The translations under genes and the position numbers were made by a program. A DNA stretch of 64,000 bases, from contig JACKGW010000002.1 in the NCBI GenBank assembly GCA_020631815.1, forward strand, positions 186,001 through 250,000, read 5' to 3'. Below are positions 16,912-25,857 of the stretch, piece by piece. Positions within the stretch are counted from its first letter, which is position 1. Each line of letters opens with the position of its first letter. Source of the stretch: Planctomycetota bacterium (GTDB lineage Bacteria; Planctomycetota; PLA2; JAEUHO01). The notes below the pieces were generated by a model that was given only the letters and a program-made list of their open reading frames with translations, did no database searches and was not told the DNA's origin.

Positions 16912-19097
16912 CGGGGATCCAGGGTCTTGGGAGAGCGGGACGAAGGCGTCCCCCGCCTCACCGTAGTGTCGCCGTCCGACCGGGGGGACGGGCGCTTGTT
17001 GCCGCGCGCGGTCACCTTCCCGTCACGATGCCCGTTCCCACGCGCCAGCGGCAACAGGACTTCCAGGGTCGTGCCGACGCCCTCGGGGCCGCCGCGGGCG
17101 CGGACCTTGCCACCGTGGCCGCGCACGATCGTGCGCACCAGCGCCAGCCCGAGGCCCGAGCCGGACACGCTCTGCGTGAGGTACTGCTCGGCCCGGTAGA
17201 ACGTCTCGAACACGCGACGGCGCTCGGATCGTGGAATGCCCACGCCGTCGTCCACGAGCGCAAGCCGCACGTACTTGCCGTCCACCGCGAGCGTGAGGCG
17301 AATGTTGGCTTCCTCGCCGCGGCGGTACTTCCAGGCGTTCCCGAGCAGGTTGGCTACGACGTCCTCGATGGCCTCGGCGTCGTGGAGGACGGGCAGCGGC
17401 TGGGTGCCGAGCTTCGCCGCCAGATGCAGGCCGCGGTCGGGAACGATGCGCCGGAAGCGGTCCAGCGCCTTGCGCACGGCGAGCCTGAGGTCGGCGACTT
17501 CCATGGCGTACGGACTGCCGCCCGCTTCGCGGCGCGCCACGTCGAGCATCCGTGCCACGGTGCGCTCCAGGCGCTTGCACTCCGTGTCGAGCACCTCGTA
17601 CGCCTCGGCCCGGTCCTCGGCGCCCTCGAGCTTCCCGTCGCGCAGCATCTCCGTGAACATCGCGATGCTGGTGATCGGCGTCTTCAGCTCGTGGGAGAGG
17701 TTGCCGACGAAGTCGGCCTTCAGCCGCGCCAGGCGCATCTCGCGCGTGAGCACGCGCACGAGCACCCAGCCACCGACAGCGATGCCCAGCACGGCCAGCA
17801 CGAGCACCAGCCAGTGCGACCACGCGCCCGCGTCGGCCTGCGAGGCGGGCTCGGCCACGCGGTGCGCGCGCAGGCGAAACGGCGGGTTCCAGGCCCCCTC
17901 CATGTCGACGAGCGAGGCCTCGGCCACCAGGGTGTCCTCGCCCTCCGCATCGGCGTCGGCGGCGCCCCCACCGCGCTGCGGGCCGACGACACGCACTTCG
18001 ATGCCCAGCCGCTCCATGCGTGGGTCCTGCACGCGCTCGGCGATCCAGGCCTCCAGGGGCCCCCGCGCCAGCCGCAGCACGGCGAGAGGCGGGTGTCCGC
18101 CCTCAGGCGGCGGCAGCACGACGAGGCCCACGATCTCCGGGGGCGCGTACTGCATGAGCACGCGCCCGACGGAGGGCGCCTCGCCCAAGAGCAAGCGCGC
18201 GGACTCGGCGGCACGGCGCAAGGTGCCCCCGGCGGCGGGGTCGTCCAGCACGGCCGTCACGGCCTGGAAGCGCTCGAACTCCCACGCCAGCTCGTCCCCT
18301 CCCGGGCGCACTGCGTCGAGCAGGAGACGCATCCTCTCATTCGCATCGGCCAACGCCGTGCGCAGCTCGTCGGGGCGCACGTCGGGCAGCCCGCGCGCCA
18401 GGCGCATGACCGTCAGGGCCGCCCGAATCGCACGACCGATTCGTACGCGATCCTGGGCCGAGGTGCGGGGCGCCGTGCGCGCCGCTTCGAGCATCTCGGG
18501 AACCCACGTCAGGGCCAACGGCCAGCGCGAAGCATCGCCTTCCTTCGGCGAGGTGACGACGGGGTTCTCTTCCAGCAGCGCGCACCACATGTCGAGCGCG
18601 GCGGCCAGGTCCGTCTCATCGACGGCCTTGGCGGTCTCCTTGCGCGCGGCGTCCGCGGCGGCGCGCGCGGCGTCGACAACTTGCGCTTGCGCAGCGGCCC
18701 AGTCCTGCAGCCTCTGCCGCGGGACGTCGAGGAGCGTGCTGCGATCGACCCAGCTCAGCTCGCCGCGATCCGACACGACGAGACCCTGGACGAGCTGCCC
18801 ATCGGACGTGGCGAGGTAGTCGCGCCACGCGGGGGGCGTGTCCACCTGCGCGGCCTGGGCGAGGAGCGCACCCAGGTCGTGACGAACCTCCTGCCTCAAG
18901 TCGTCGAGCCGCGCCTTCACGAGGTCACGCGTCTCGCCGCGGCGTCGCGCCATGTCGGCTTCGCGACCTTGGGCGAAGGCGTACAGGCCCGCAATCGACA
19001 CGCCCACCATGAGGGCGAAGACGAGGAGGACCACGATCGCGGCCGTCTTCGACCAACGGCTGGGACCGCGCAGGTCGAGGGAGCCGCGCAGCGACAT
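16908..19097 (-). CDS. Membrane sensor histidine kinase (PhoR-like)
   Basis: A 729-residue kinase. There is a membrane helix near residues 18-42, a large extracytoplasmic region to about 427, then a second helix near 428-446 leading straight into the dimerisation box NLSHELKTPIT (phospho-histidine about H467). The ATPase domain shows LLGNAWKYR (N box), DDGVGIP and GSGLGLALV (G boxes). The sensor region of almost 385 residues is unusually long and has no recognisable PAS or Cache motif. The ATG at 19097 precedes the first helix. It is coupled to the response regulator downstream. Confidence 0.9.
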   Translation of the reverse strand: MSLRGSLDLRGPSRWSKTAAIVVLLVFALMVGVSIAGLYAFAQGREADMARRRGETRDLVKARLDDLRQEVRHDLGALLAQAAQVDTPPAWRDYLATSDGQLVQGLVVSDRGELSWVDRSTLLDVPRQRLQDWAAAQAQVVDAARAAADAARKETAKAVDETDLAAALDMWCALLEENPVVTSPKEGDASRWPLALTWVPEMLEAARTAPRTSAQDRVRIGRAIRAALTVMRLARGLPDVRPDELRTALADANERMRLLLDAVRPGGDELAWEFERFQAVTAVLDDPAAGGTLRRAAESARLLLGEAPSVGRVLMQYAPPEIVGLVVLPPPEGGHPPLAVLRLARGPLEAWIAERVQDPRMERLGIEVRVVGPQRGGGAADADAEGEDTLVAEASLVDMEGAWNPPFRLRAHRVAEPASQADAGAWSHWLVLVLAVLGIAVGGWVLVRVLTREMRLARLKADFVGNLSHELKTPITSIAMFTEMLRDGKLEGAEDRAEAYEVLDTECKRLERTVARMLDVARREAGGSPYAMEVADLRLAVRKALDRFRRIVPDRGLHLAAKLGTQPLPVLHDAEAIEDVVANLLGNAWKYRRGEEANIRLTLAVDGKYVRLALVDDGVGIPRSERRRVFETFYRAEQYLTQSVSGSGLGLALVRTIVRGHGGKVRARGGPEGVGTTLEVLLPLARGNGHRDGKVTARGNKRPSPRSDGDTTVRRGTPSSRSPKTLDPR

Positions 19098-19132
19098 GCG
19101 GCCGCGACGGTAGCACGGCGGAACTGCCAGCC

Positions 19133-19915
19133 TCAGGCCGGAGAGAGGTCCACCACGTGGGCGGCCGGGCGCCAGCGAGGCCCGGATTCGTCGCGCACCA
19201 GCAGGCCCTCCACGAACGAGGCGTCCTCCAGGACCCCCGCCTGCGGCGCGCCCGCCTGGCGGAACCGGACGACCTGCCCGCGCAACGCGAGGCGCGATCG
19301 CCACGCGTCCTCGAGCTGTCCATGCCTGGACGCTTCGCACGCGTCGGTCAGCCGCGCATCGACGCGGGGCAAGAGCTCGCCGAGGACGTCCGTGCGCGAG
19401 GGCACGTGGCCCAGGACGTCCGCCAGGGAGGTGGTGCGGCGGGCGACGTCGGCCGGCAGCTCGAGCGGGACACGGGCGAGGTTGATGCCGATCCCCACGA
19501 GGGCCCGGTCACCGCCCTCGACGCGCTCCAGCAGGATGCCGGAGACCTTGCGGCCGGCGATCCACACGTCGTTGGGCCACTTGATCTCGACGTCCCGAGC
19601 GCCCAGTGCCTCGAGCGTCTCAGCGACCGCCACGGCAGCGGCGGCGACCAGGGGGGCCGGCTCGACGGTGCGCGGCGCGGTCACGACCAAGCTCGCGTAG
19701 AGACCGCCGGGCGGCGAGTGGAACCGGCGTCCCTCGCGACCGCGCCCGGCCGTCTGCTCGTCGGCCACGACGACGAGCGGCGGCGAAGCCCCTTCCCGGA
19801 GCCGCGCCGCCGCGATGTCGTGCGTGGATGTGACGACGGGCTGGTGCTCGACGCACCAGCCCGTGGCTTGTTGGACCGCCGGCCCGTCCAGGGGAGGGGC
19901 AGGCGATGCCGTCAT
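19133..19915 (-). CDS. birA: Biotin--[acetyl-CoA-carboxylase] ligase
   Basis: A 260-residue biotin protein ligase of the monofunctional type, lacking the N-terminal repressor HTH of E. coli BirA. Catalytic motifs are VVVADEQTAGRGREGRRFHS (biotinyl-AMP loop), GGLYASLVV, IKWPNDVWIAGRKVSGIL and the GIGINLARVP stretch. A C-terminal SH3-like cap follows. It would biotinylate the BCCP subunit of acetyl-CoA carboxylase. It may be co-transcribed with the small membrane protein 4 bases upstream. Confidence 0.95.
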   Translation of the reverse strand: MTASPAPPLDGPAVQQATGWCVEHQPVVTSTHDIAAARLREGASPPLVVVADEQTAGRGREGRRFHSPPGGLYASLVVTAPRTVEPAPLVAAAAVAVAETLEALGARDVEIKWPNDVWIAGRKVSGILLERVEGGDRALVGIGINLARVPLELPADVARRTTSLADVLGHVPSRTDVLGELLPRVDARLTDACEASRHGQLEDAWRSRLALRGQVVRFRQAGAPQAGVLEDASFVEGLLVRDESGPRWRPAAHVVDLSPA

Positions 19916-19919
19916 CGGT

Positions 19920-20243
19920 TCAGGACGCGTTGCCGTCGCTGTCGGGCTTGGCGAGGTCCGAGGCCTTCTTCTTCAGGGCGGACAGGTTGCCCATCACCTT
20001 GGCCTTGACCAACACGTAGAAGCCGAAGCCGAAGACGAGGAGCCCGAGCGAGTGCAGCCACACACCGAGCTTGAACATGCTGAGGATCTCGAACAAGGCG
20101 ATGATCCACCACGCGGCGGCAGCGAACGCGCCGATCATCATCAGCAGGCTGGCCTGCGCCTTTTCCTTCTGCCAGATCCAGAGGTTGAAAACGCCCAGAC
20201 CTGCCCAGACGAGCAGACCAATGATGCTGTGGATGGTGTCCAT
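19920..20243 (-). CDS. Small membrane protein, unknown function
   Basis: A 107-residue protein with about three membrane helices (SIIGLLVWAGLGVFNLWIW, then residues 30-50, then 60-85) and a charged lysine-rich tail. The ATG at 20243 has GAGGAG 9 bases upstream. No family recognised. It immediately precedes birA. Confidence 0.68.
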   Translation of the reverse strand: MDTIHSIIGLLVWAGLGVFNLWIWQKEKAQASLLMMIGAFAAAAWWIIALFEILSMFKLGVWLHSLGLLVFGFGFYVLVKAKVMGNLSALKKKASDLAKPDSDGNAS

Positions 20244-20355
20244 GGGGGGGATGCTCCTCGATGCGTTCGCGGTTCGGGGGCAGACGCCCCTCGGTCCGGT
20301 CAGCCTAGCCGACCCCTCCCCAAGTGCGCTGCGGGCGGCGATCCGACGCACCCCG

Positions 20356-20361
20356 TAGGAT
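20356..20361 (+). promoter_or_regulatory. Probable -10 box of cytochrome gene (leaderless)
   Basis: TAGGAT ends 7 bases before the GTG at 20369 and overlaps the upstream in-frame ATG at 20360, which argues for the GTG as the true start. Confidence 0.45.
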
Positions 20362-20368
20362 GGGCCAT

Positions 20369-22141
20369 GTGAAGGCCACCCACCCCCACCACCAGCGTCT
20401 CCTGCCCCTGTTCGTGGGACTGGCGACCCTGATCGCCGGGCTCGGGGCCCTCGTGCCCCAGTCGGGCCAGGCCGAGGAGGGCGACGCCGCGGCGCCCGCC
20501 GTCACGCTGGACCCCACGTTCTTCGAGCAGCGGATCCTGCCGATCATCCTGTCCAACTGCGGCGAGTGCCACGCCAACCCCCGCAAGCGGCTGGGCAAGC
20601 ACTTCCTCGTGCCCTACCCGGGGCGCAAGGTCCGCGAGCGCCACGTGCGCAAGAACCTGGAGACGATCCGCCGGTACATCGTCCCCGGTGATCCCAGCAC
20701 GTCGGTGTGGCTGCTCAAGGCCCTGGGCCCCCGCCAGGGCGGCGTCGAGCATGGCGGCGGCCAGCGCATCGCCATGAACAGCCCCGAGTACGGGGCGATG
20801 GTCGACTTCATCAACGGCGCCTCCATCGCGCCCACGCCGTTCACGCCTCCTCCGCGCGTCGACGGCGAGCCCGACTTCCGCTTCTTCGTGGCCAAGGTCG
20901 CGCCGCTCCTCGCGTCGGACTGCGCCGAGTGCCACGGCGGCAAGGGCAAGGGACACCACAAGCTGATCGTGGCCGAGGAGGGCGAAGAGCTCGATCTCGA
21001 GGAGCACCTGGAGAACTTCGAGACCATCCTCAAGCTCATCAAGCCCGGTGATCCCGAGCGATCCCGTCTCCTGCAGAAGGGGCTCGCCGTCGAAGACGGG
21101 GGCCTGAAGCACAAGGGCGGCGACCGCTTCCGGCGCGGCGACGGCAAGTACGCGTTGCTCGAGGCCTTCGTCCGCGGGGAGCCCGGCCCGCCGCTGCCCG
21201 CCGAGCGCAAGCGGGTCGCACGGCGCTTGGACGCGAATGGGCTCGTGATGGAAGCCGAAGACCTCGAGCTGGTCGAGGGCGTCGACGAAGTCGAGGACGC
21301 GGGAGCCAGCGGCTACCTCGCCATGGAGGCCCTCGAAGGCGGCGGCCGCGTTGCCGTACGCTTCGATGTCGTCGACGAGATGGCCTACCGCATCGTGGCG
21401 CGCTGGCTCGGCACGGGCGAGGGCGCCCGCCTCCTCGTGGACGCGGTGGTCGACTCGCCGCTCGAGCCGATCGACCCGGCCACGCGGTCGAGCGGCTGGC
21501 GTGACTTCGTCGCCCGCCACGTCACCGACGCAGGCCAACCGCTGGCCGATGCGCGTGGCCGCATCGCCTTGGGCCCCGAGGGGGTCGAGCTGGACGGGCG
21601 GGACACACCGGCCGGATTCCTCGTGCCCGACCCCGTGCGCCGCAGCGGCTGCGAGGTCGAGCTGACGCTGCCCGTCGAAGAAGACGGTGGCGACGACGCC
21701 CTGTTGCTCTTCGACGCGGTCAGCTTGGACGAGGCTCGCTTCGTCGGCCTCGTGGACGGCGGCCGCCGCTTCGTGCTCGGCCACGTCAGCGGCGGCACGA
21801 CCGTGGTGGAGCGTGCCGTTGTCGCCCCCGAGGAGGACGGCCCCGAGCTGCCGCGTGTCATCCGTGTCGAGCGCCACGGCGGCGTCGCGGTCGCGTCGCT
21901 GGACGGCCGCCCCCTCCTGGCCCAGGACCTTGCGGACGACAAGGCCCGCGGCAGCTACGGCGTGCGCACCCGCGGCCGCCTCGACGTCAACCGCCTGAGC
22001 GCCGTCGAGGAGTTCGAGGTGGCGGGCGCGGCGTTCGAGCTGGCCCCCGTCGTCTGGCTGGCCCCCGGCCCCCACGTCGTCGTCATCGAGATGCCGGAAG
22101 GCGCGGGCCGCCTGGACCAGATCCGCATCGAACGCCCCTGA
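20369..22141 (+). CDS. Planctomycete-type cytochrome c domain protein
   Basis: A 590-residue exported protein. A signal peptide (LFVGLATLIAGLGALVPQ) precedes two cytochrome-like repeats, each with one haem-binding CxxCH: NCGECHAN near residue 65 and DCAECHGG near 186. Each repeat carries a distal KxxxPGDPxxS stretch (IVPGDPSTS; IKPGDPERS), as in planctomycete PSCyt domains. The C-terminal 300 residues are beta-rich with a LamG/CBM-like pattern (EAEDLELVEG, GPHVVVIEMPEGAG). The usual PSD1/PSCyt2 partners are absent. Possible role: haem-based periplasmic electron transfer or sugar oxidation; not proved. Confidence 0.82.
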   Translation: MKATHPHHQRLLPLFVGLATLIAGLGALVPQSGQAEEGDAAAPAVTLDPTFFEQRILPIILSNCGECHANPRKRLGKHFLVPYPGRKVRERHVRKNLETIRRYIVPGDPSTSVWLLKALGPRQGGVEHGGGQRIAMNSPEYGAMVDFINGASIAPTPFTPPPRVDGEPDFRFFVAKVAPLLASDCAECHGGKGKGHHKLIVAEEGEELDLEEHLENFETILKLIKPGDPERSRLLQKGLAVEDGGLKHKGGDRFRRGDGKYALLEAFVRGEPGPPLPAERKRVARRLDANGLVMEAEDLELVEGVDEVEDAGASGYLAMEALEGGGRVAVRFDVVDEMAYRIVARWLGTGEGARLLVDAVVDSPLEPIDPATRSSGWRDFVARHVTDAGQPLADARGRIALGPEGVELDGRDTPAGFLVPDPVRRSGCEVELTLPVEEDGGDDALLLFDAVSLDEARFVGLVDGGRRFVLGHVSGGTTVVERAVVAPEEDGPELPRVIRVERHGGVAVASLDGRPLLAQDLADDKARGSYGVRTRGRLDVNRLSAVEEFEVAGAAFELAPVVWLAPGPHVVVIEMPEGAGRLDQIRIERP

Positions 22142-22185
22142 ACCGATCCGCGCCCCCCCACCGCCACCCGGGCCTCGCGGCCGGG

Positions 22186-22191
22186 TATCAG
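22186..22191 (+). promoter_or_regulatory. Probable -10 box of EF-hand gene
   Basis: TATCAG lies 21 bases before the ATG, with a GAGGAGG ribosome binding site in between, so this mRNA would have a short leader. Confidence 0.35.
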
Positions 22192-22212
22192 GGAGCCGCA
22201 CGAGGAGGTCCC

Positions 22213-23172
22213 ATGAGCCGCCCTGTCCTGCCCGCCGCCGTCGCCCTCGCCGCACTGGTCGCCGGGTTCGCCACGAGCCCCGCACGCGCCGACGACGCCG
22301 AGCTGCCCGGTACCACGCTGTTCTTCGAGACGTACGACGCCGACTACGACGGCTTCGTGACCCGCGAGGAGTTCCGCGGCAGCAAGGACGTCTTCCGCCT
22401 GCTCGACGTGGACGGCGACGGACGCATCTGCCCGACCGAGCTGGGTTTGCCCGCCGAGTGGAAGCCCGACCCGGCGAAGAAGCGCCCGGAGCGCACGCGC
22501 GGCCGCGCCGGCGCCACCCCGGGCCGCCCCCGCGACGGCTACCTCGAGCGACTCAAGGAGATGGATGCCGACGGCGACGGCAAGGTCTCGCGCGACGAGT
22601 GGAACGGCCCGACGCAGGCCTTCGAGCGCCTCGACCGCAACGGTGACGGCTTCATCGACCCCGCGGACGTGCGCGGTGCCATGCCCGGCCAGCCCGGCGA
22701 GGGCCGCGACATGCGCCGAGGCGGCGAGATCTTCGATCGCCTCGACACGGACAAGGACGGCGTGCTGTCCGCGGAGGAGATCGGCGAGCGTCCGTTCCTC
22801 AAGCGCCTGGACACCGACGGCGACGGACGCGTCACCAAGGAAGAGGCCATGGCTGCCGCGCGGCAGATGGGCTCGCGCGGCGCCGACGCACGGCGCGGAC
22901 GCGGCCTCACGCAAGAGGGCCTGCGCCGCTTCGATCGTGACGGCGACGGCAAGGTGACGGTGGACGAGTTCCCCGGCAACGAGCGCCAGTTCGGTCGCCT
23001 GGACCGCAACGGCGACGGCGTGCTCGACAGCGCCGACCTCGAGGCCGAGCCTGAGGAGCGCCCGCAGGGCCCGCCGCGTCCGACGACGCCGAGCACCCCG
23101 AGCACGCCCCCAGCCCCCGCGCCGGATGCGCCCGCGCCGCCGGATGCGCCCGCGCCGCCTGCCGACAAGTAG
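22213..23172 (+). CDS. Exported EF-hand calcium-binding protein
   Basis: A 319-residue secreted protein: signal peptide (AAVALAALVAGFATSPARA), then eight EF-hand loops in four pairs: DADYDGFVTREEF, DVDGDGRICPTEL, DADGDGKVSRDEW, DRNGDGFIDPADV, DTDKDGVLSAEEI, DTDGDGRVTKEEA, DRDGDGKVTVDEF and DRNGDGVLDSADL. Most keep Asp at positions 1, 3 and 5 and Glu or Asp at 12. The tail is Pro/Ala-rich (PAPPDAPAPP). It probably binds calcium outside the cytoplasm as a buffer, sensor or matrix protein. Such proteins are frequent in planctomycetes. It has a strong GAGGAGG. Confidence 0.9.
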   Translation: MSRPVLPAAVALAALVAGFATSPARADDAELPGTTLFFETYDADYDGFVTREEFRGSKDVFRLLDVDGDGRICPTELGLPAEWKPDPAKKRPERTRGRAGATPGRPRDGYLERLKEMDADGDGKVSRDEWNGPTQAFERLDRNGDGFIDPADVRGAMPGQPGEGRDMRRGGEIFDRLDTDKDGVLSAEEIGERPFLKRLDTDGDGRVTKEEAMAAARQMGSRGADARRGRGLTQEGLRRFDRDGDGKVTVDEFPGNERQFGRLDRNGDGVLDSADLEAEPEERPQGPPRPTTPSTPSTPPAPAPDAPAPPDAPAPPADK

Positions 23173-23175
23173 CCG

Positions 23176-24006
23176 CTAGCGGCCACCCTCCGTGGCTGCA
23201 CGTTGCAGCAGGGCGCGTCGTGCGTCCTTGAGCGTGTCACGCGCCATCGTGCGCAGGAGCCCCGTCAAGAACGGCGGCACCACGAGGTCCGTGCCCACCA
23301 CGAGCACTTCCGTCAGGCGCGCGCCGTACGGGTCGGGCTCCACGATCGCGAGGCCTCGCCAGTAGGTGAGGTGCTCGGTCGGACCCGCAGGTCGGGGGTC
23401 GTAGCGGATCCACACGGAACCGTCGGGTGCATCCCAGCGCTCGACCGTCACCTGGAACACGAGGTCCACGCGCACGGGACCCGCGCCCACGTCGGCCTTG
23501 ACCACGTGGTACGAGCGACCGCTGCGCGAAGGGCCCCACGTGTAGGGCGTGCCGATGGGCTCGACGGCACGCGCCGCCAGCGTCTCGCGCTGCACGTCGG
23601 CGTCTACGAGCAGGTCGGCGAGGCGCGAAGGCGTCAGCGGAGCACGCGCGATCACGGCGATGCCGAGCGCGTGGCGCAAGGGCCCGCCGAACCCCCGCCC
23701 GCGGTGGCGCTGGAGCACGGCCGCGGCGAGCTCTTGCGGGTCGAAGAAGCCCGGCGTCTGCGACGCGGGCACACGGCGCAGGCCCGCCACCGTTTCGGCG
23801 ATGCCGTCGAGCCCCTCCTGGAACGAGAGCGCGGTGGCGGCGATGCCGAGCGGCTCCGGCTCGGGCGCGACAACCCTCGACGGCCAGGGCCCCTCGGCTC
23901 GCGTGCGCCCGATGGGCTGACCCGGGTAGCGCGCACAGCCGGCGAGCAGCGCCGCGGCTGCGAAGGCCGCTAGGCGCGCTCGTCCTGGCTGGGTGCGCGA
24001 CCCCAC
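23176..24006 (-). CDS. Putative lipoprotein with SRPBCC-like domain
   Basis: A 276-residue protein with a lipobox (AAALLAGCARY): an arginine-rich n-region, a short hydrophobic core and Cys at about residue 24. The rest reads like a helix-grip (START/SRPBCC-like) fold, with SYHVVKADVGAGPVRVDLVFQV-type strands and a long C-terminal helix (LLRTMARDTLKDARRAL); that fold call is a guess. The GTG at 24006 is the only start that keeps the signal sequence, and it makes the gene overlap the upstream RdgC-like gene by 37 bases. Function unknown. Confidence 0.65.
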   Translation of the reverse strand: MGSRTQPGRARLAAFAAAALLAGCARYPGQPIGRTRAEGPWPSRVVAPEPEPLGIAATALSFQEGLDGIAETVAGLRRVPASQTPGFFDPQELAAAVLQRHRGRGFGGPLRHALGIAVIARAPLTPSRLADLLVDADVQRETLAARAVEPIGTPYTWGPSRSGRSYHVVKADVGAGPVRVDLVFQVTVERWDAPDGSVWIRYDPRPAGPTEHLTYWRGLAIVEPDPYGARLTEVLVVGTDLVVPPFLTGLLRTMARDTLKDARRALLQRAATEGGR

Positions 24007-24509
24007 GCCCGGATGCGCTCGGCCTCCGCGTCCCAGCCGGAGCCCAGACGGACGTCGAGGAAGCTGGCCAAGCACAGGTCCAGATCGTCCATGACCTGTC
24101 CCATGAGATCCAGCAGGGCCCGCTCGCGGTCCGCCGGGGTGTCGCCCTCGGGCGCCGGCAGCTTGAGCGAGGCGACGTCGAGGTCCTCGGCCTTCAGCGT
24201 GAAGCGGACCTCCTCGTCGTCGCGGGCCAGGAGGATGCGCGCGGCGGCCAGGGTCTTGCCGCTGCGCAGCGCGGCGCGGGCCTCGCTGCTGGCCGAGGGC
24301 ACACCTGCCCGCAGGACGGTGCGCCGGGCCGCGGCCCGCTCGCCCTTGAACTCGAGGTGGTCGTCGACGTGGATGAAGAACGCGCTGCCGTCGGCGTGCT
24401 CGAAGCCGGGCGCGACGTCGCTGCGCCACCAGAGCCACGTGAGGAACTCGGGGCCGAGGAAGTCGACACCGCCGCGCGGGTCGGCGACGGGCGGAGTGCG
24501 GGCGATCAC
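23970..24509 (-). CDS. RdgC-like protein, C-terminal-type part
   Basis: A 179-residue protein beginning IARTPPVADPRGG, followed by FLGPEFLTWLWWRSD and a beta-rich section (SAFFIHVDDHLEFKG, EEVRFTLKAEDLDV), then helices. The EFLTWLW phrase recalls the C-terminal part of long RdgC-type proteins. Its GTG start overlaps the stop of the upstream RdgC-like gene (GTGA). I read the two genes as halves of one split RdgC-like protein; this rests on motif resemblance only. Confidence 0.55.
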   Translation of the reverse strand: MIARTPPVADPRGGVDFLGPEFLTWLWWRSDVAPGFEHADGSAFFIHVDDHLEFKGERAAARRTVLRAGVPSASSEARAALRSGKTLAAARILLARDDEEVRFTLKAEDLDVASLKLPAPEGDTPADRERALLDLMGQVMDDLDLCLASFLDVRLGSGWDAEAERIRAWGRAPSQDERA

Positions 24510-25198
24510 GACGACACCTCCTCGGTGGCGGGGGCGCGGCCAAGGCTGCGGGCGCCCAGCGCGGCGGCGAGGGCCTCGCTCGCGCCGCCGAGCTCGGTGC
24601 GGCGGATGTCCTCGAGGGCGGCCATCGCATCGGTGCCGGCCACGATCTCCTGCGCACGACGCCACGGCGTGAGCGCCTCGAGCGCCACCTCGAAGGTGTC
24701 GCCGAACAGCAGCTGCACCTGCTCCAAGACGCGACGCGAGAGCGACTGGACGTAGAGCACGCGCCGCCGCGGGTCGAGGAGGACACCGTGGGCCTGCACG
24801 TGGGGCGGCGTCTCGAGCAGCAGGCGCCGCGTGATCTCCTCACGCATCGTCTTGCGCTCCTCGCGCGACACGCGGCCCGGCCGTCCCCCATCGCCGGCGG
24901 CCTTCGTCCGCGCCTCGAGCTCGAGCTCCAGGTGGGCCTTGAGCAGGCGCGGCGGGACCCGGCGCTGGTCGATGCGCAGGGCGAAGGCGACCATCTCGCC
25001 GCGCACGACCGTGTCGACGTCGAAGCGCGTCACGAGCAGGTTGTCGGCCGTGACCCAGCCGTAGGTGCGCTCCTCGTGGGGCGCGAGCGGCCGGAAGCGC
25101 CGCTCGTGCAGGCGCTCGGCGAACGCCGGCTCATAGGGGCTGGGGAGCGGACCGAGGACGCGGAAGCGCCGGACGGACTGGGATCGGAGTCGCAGCAT
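24506..25198 (-). CDS. RdgC-like protein, N-terminal-type part
   Basis: A 230-residue protein with the pattern of RdgC, a ring-shaped DNA-binding protein that affects RecA-dependent recombination. It has RTYGWVTADN near residue 50, a strand then VPPRLLKAHLELELEA near 88-105, VSREERKTMREEITRRLL near 118-135, and HGVLLDPRRRVLYVQSLSR near 145-165. The spacing follows E. coli RdgC (GWV, LPSPVIKQALEAK, KTEKDSLKDEVL), but the chain ends about 70 residues early and is followed by a second overlapping gene. A TACGGT box 9 bases before the ATG suggests a leaderless mRNA. Confidence 0.6.
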   Translation of the reverse strand: MLRLRSQSVRRFRVLGPLPSPYEPAFAERLHERRFRPLAPHEERTYGWVTADNLLVTRFDVDTVVRGEMVAFALRIDQRRVPPRLLKAHLELELEARTKAAGDGGRPGRVSREERKTMREEITRRLLLETPPHVQAHGVLLDPRRRVLYVQSLSRRVLEQVQLLFGDTFEVALEALTPWRRAQEIVAGTDAMAALEDIRRTELGGASEALAAALGARSLGRAPATEEVSS

Positions 25199-25207
25199 GG
25201 GACGGGG

Positions 25208-25233
25208 ACCGTACGGCGGTACGGGGACAGTCC
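25208..25233 (-). promoter_or_regulatory. TACGGT box and palindromes upstream of RdgC-like gene
   Basis: On the minus strand TACGGT lies 9 bases before the ATG at 25198. It is one arm of the palindrome CCGTACGGCGGTACGG, next to GGGACAGTCCC. These could be an operator or a REP-like remnant. Confidence 0.35.
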
Positions 25234-25254
25234 CGGAGCGCCCGCCGCCTGCGC

Positions 25255-25857
25255 TCAGGCCTGCTCCGGGCGGTGGCGGCGCGCACGGATGAGCACGACC
25301 ACCAGCGCCACGACGATCGCGGGCCCCAGCCAGCGCGCCCAGCTGCCGATGCGGGCGAACAGCGCCGGCGCGTCGTCGATCGCACCGCCCAGGAGGAACG
25401 GCCACCCGGCACTCAGCACGAGGAACGCCGCGTCGGCGGCCAGAAAGCGACGCCACGAGAGCCCGCCGGCCCCCGCGGCCAGGAACGTCGGGACGCGCGT
25501 GCCCATGACGAGGCGTGCCGCGCCCACGGCAAGCACGCCGCGGCGGGCGACGCAGGCACGCATGCGCGCCTGACGCCGACGCGGGACGCGGCGCAGCAGC
25601 CGCGAGCGACGCAGCGCGGGGCCGAGCCGCCTCCCGATCGCGAACACGATCGCGTCGAGGGCGAGCACGGTGGCGTACGGAACGCCAAACGCGACCGCGG
25701 GATGCAGCGCGCCGCCGCGCGCACTCCATCCGGCGTACGCGAACACGCCTTCCTCGGGCAGCGGTGCACCGACGAGACCCGCGAACAGCATCAACACGAG
25801 CACGCCCGGCGTCGCAGCGACGTCGGTGTCGAACGTCGCGAGCTGTAGATCGATCAC
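25255..25857 (-). CDS. DedA/VTT-family membrane protein
   Basis: A roughly 200-residue integral membrane protein of the SNARE-associated/DedA type, linked to lipid scrambling across the inner membrane. Near residue 30 it has the family entry motif LVGAPLPEEGVFAYAGW. Around residue 110 comes RMRACVARRGVLAVGAARLVMGTR, matching the conserved G-x-x-x-V-xxRF-xP-xxR region in modified form, then two C-terminal helices. The start is uncertain: GTG at 25857 fits family length, while an upstream start at 25998 would put the palindrome at 25935 inside the gene. Confidence 0.72.
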   Translation of the reverse strand: MIDLQLATFDTDVAATPGVLVLMLFAGLVGAPLPEEGVFAYAGWSARGGALHPAVAFGVPYATVLALDAIVFAIGRRLGPALRRSRLLRRVPRRRQARMRACVARRGVLAVGAARLVMGTRVPTFLAAGAGGLSWRRFLAADAAFLVLSAGWPFLLGGAIDDAPALFARIGSWARWLGPAIVVALVVVLIRARRHRPEQA

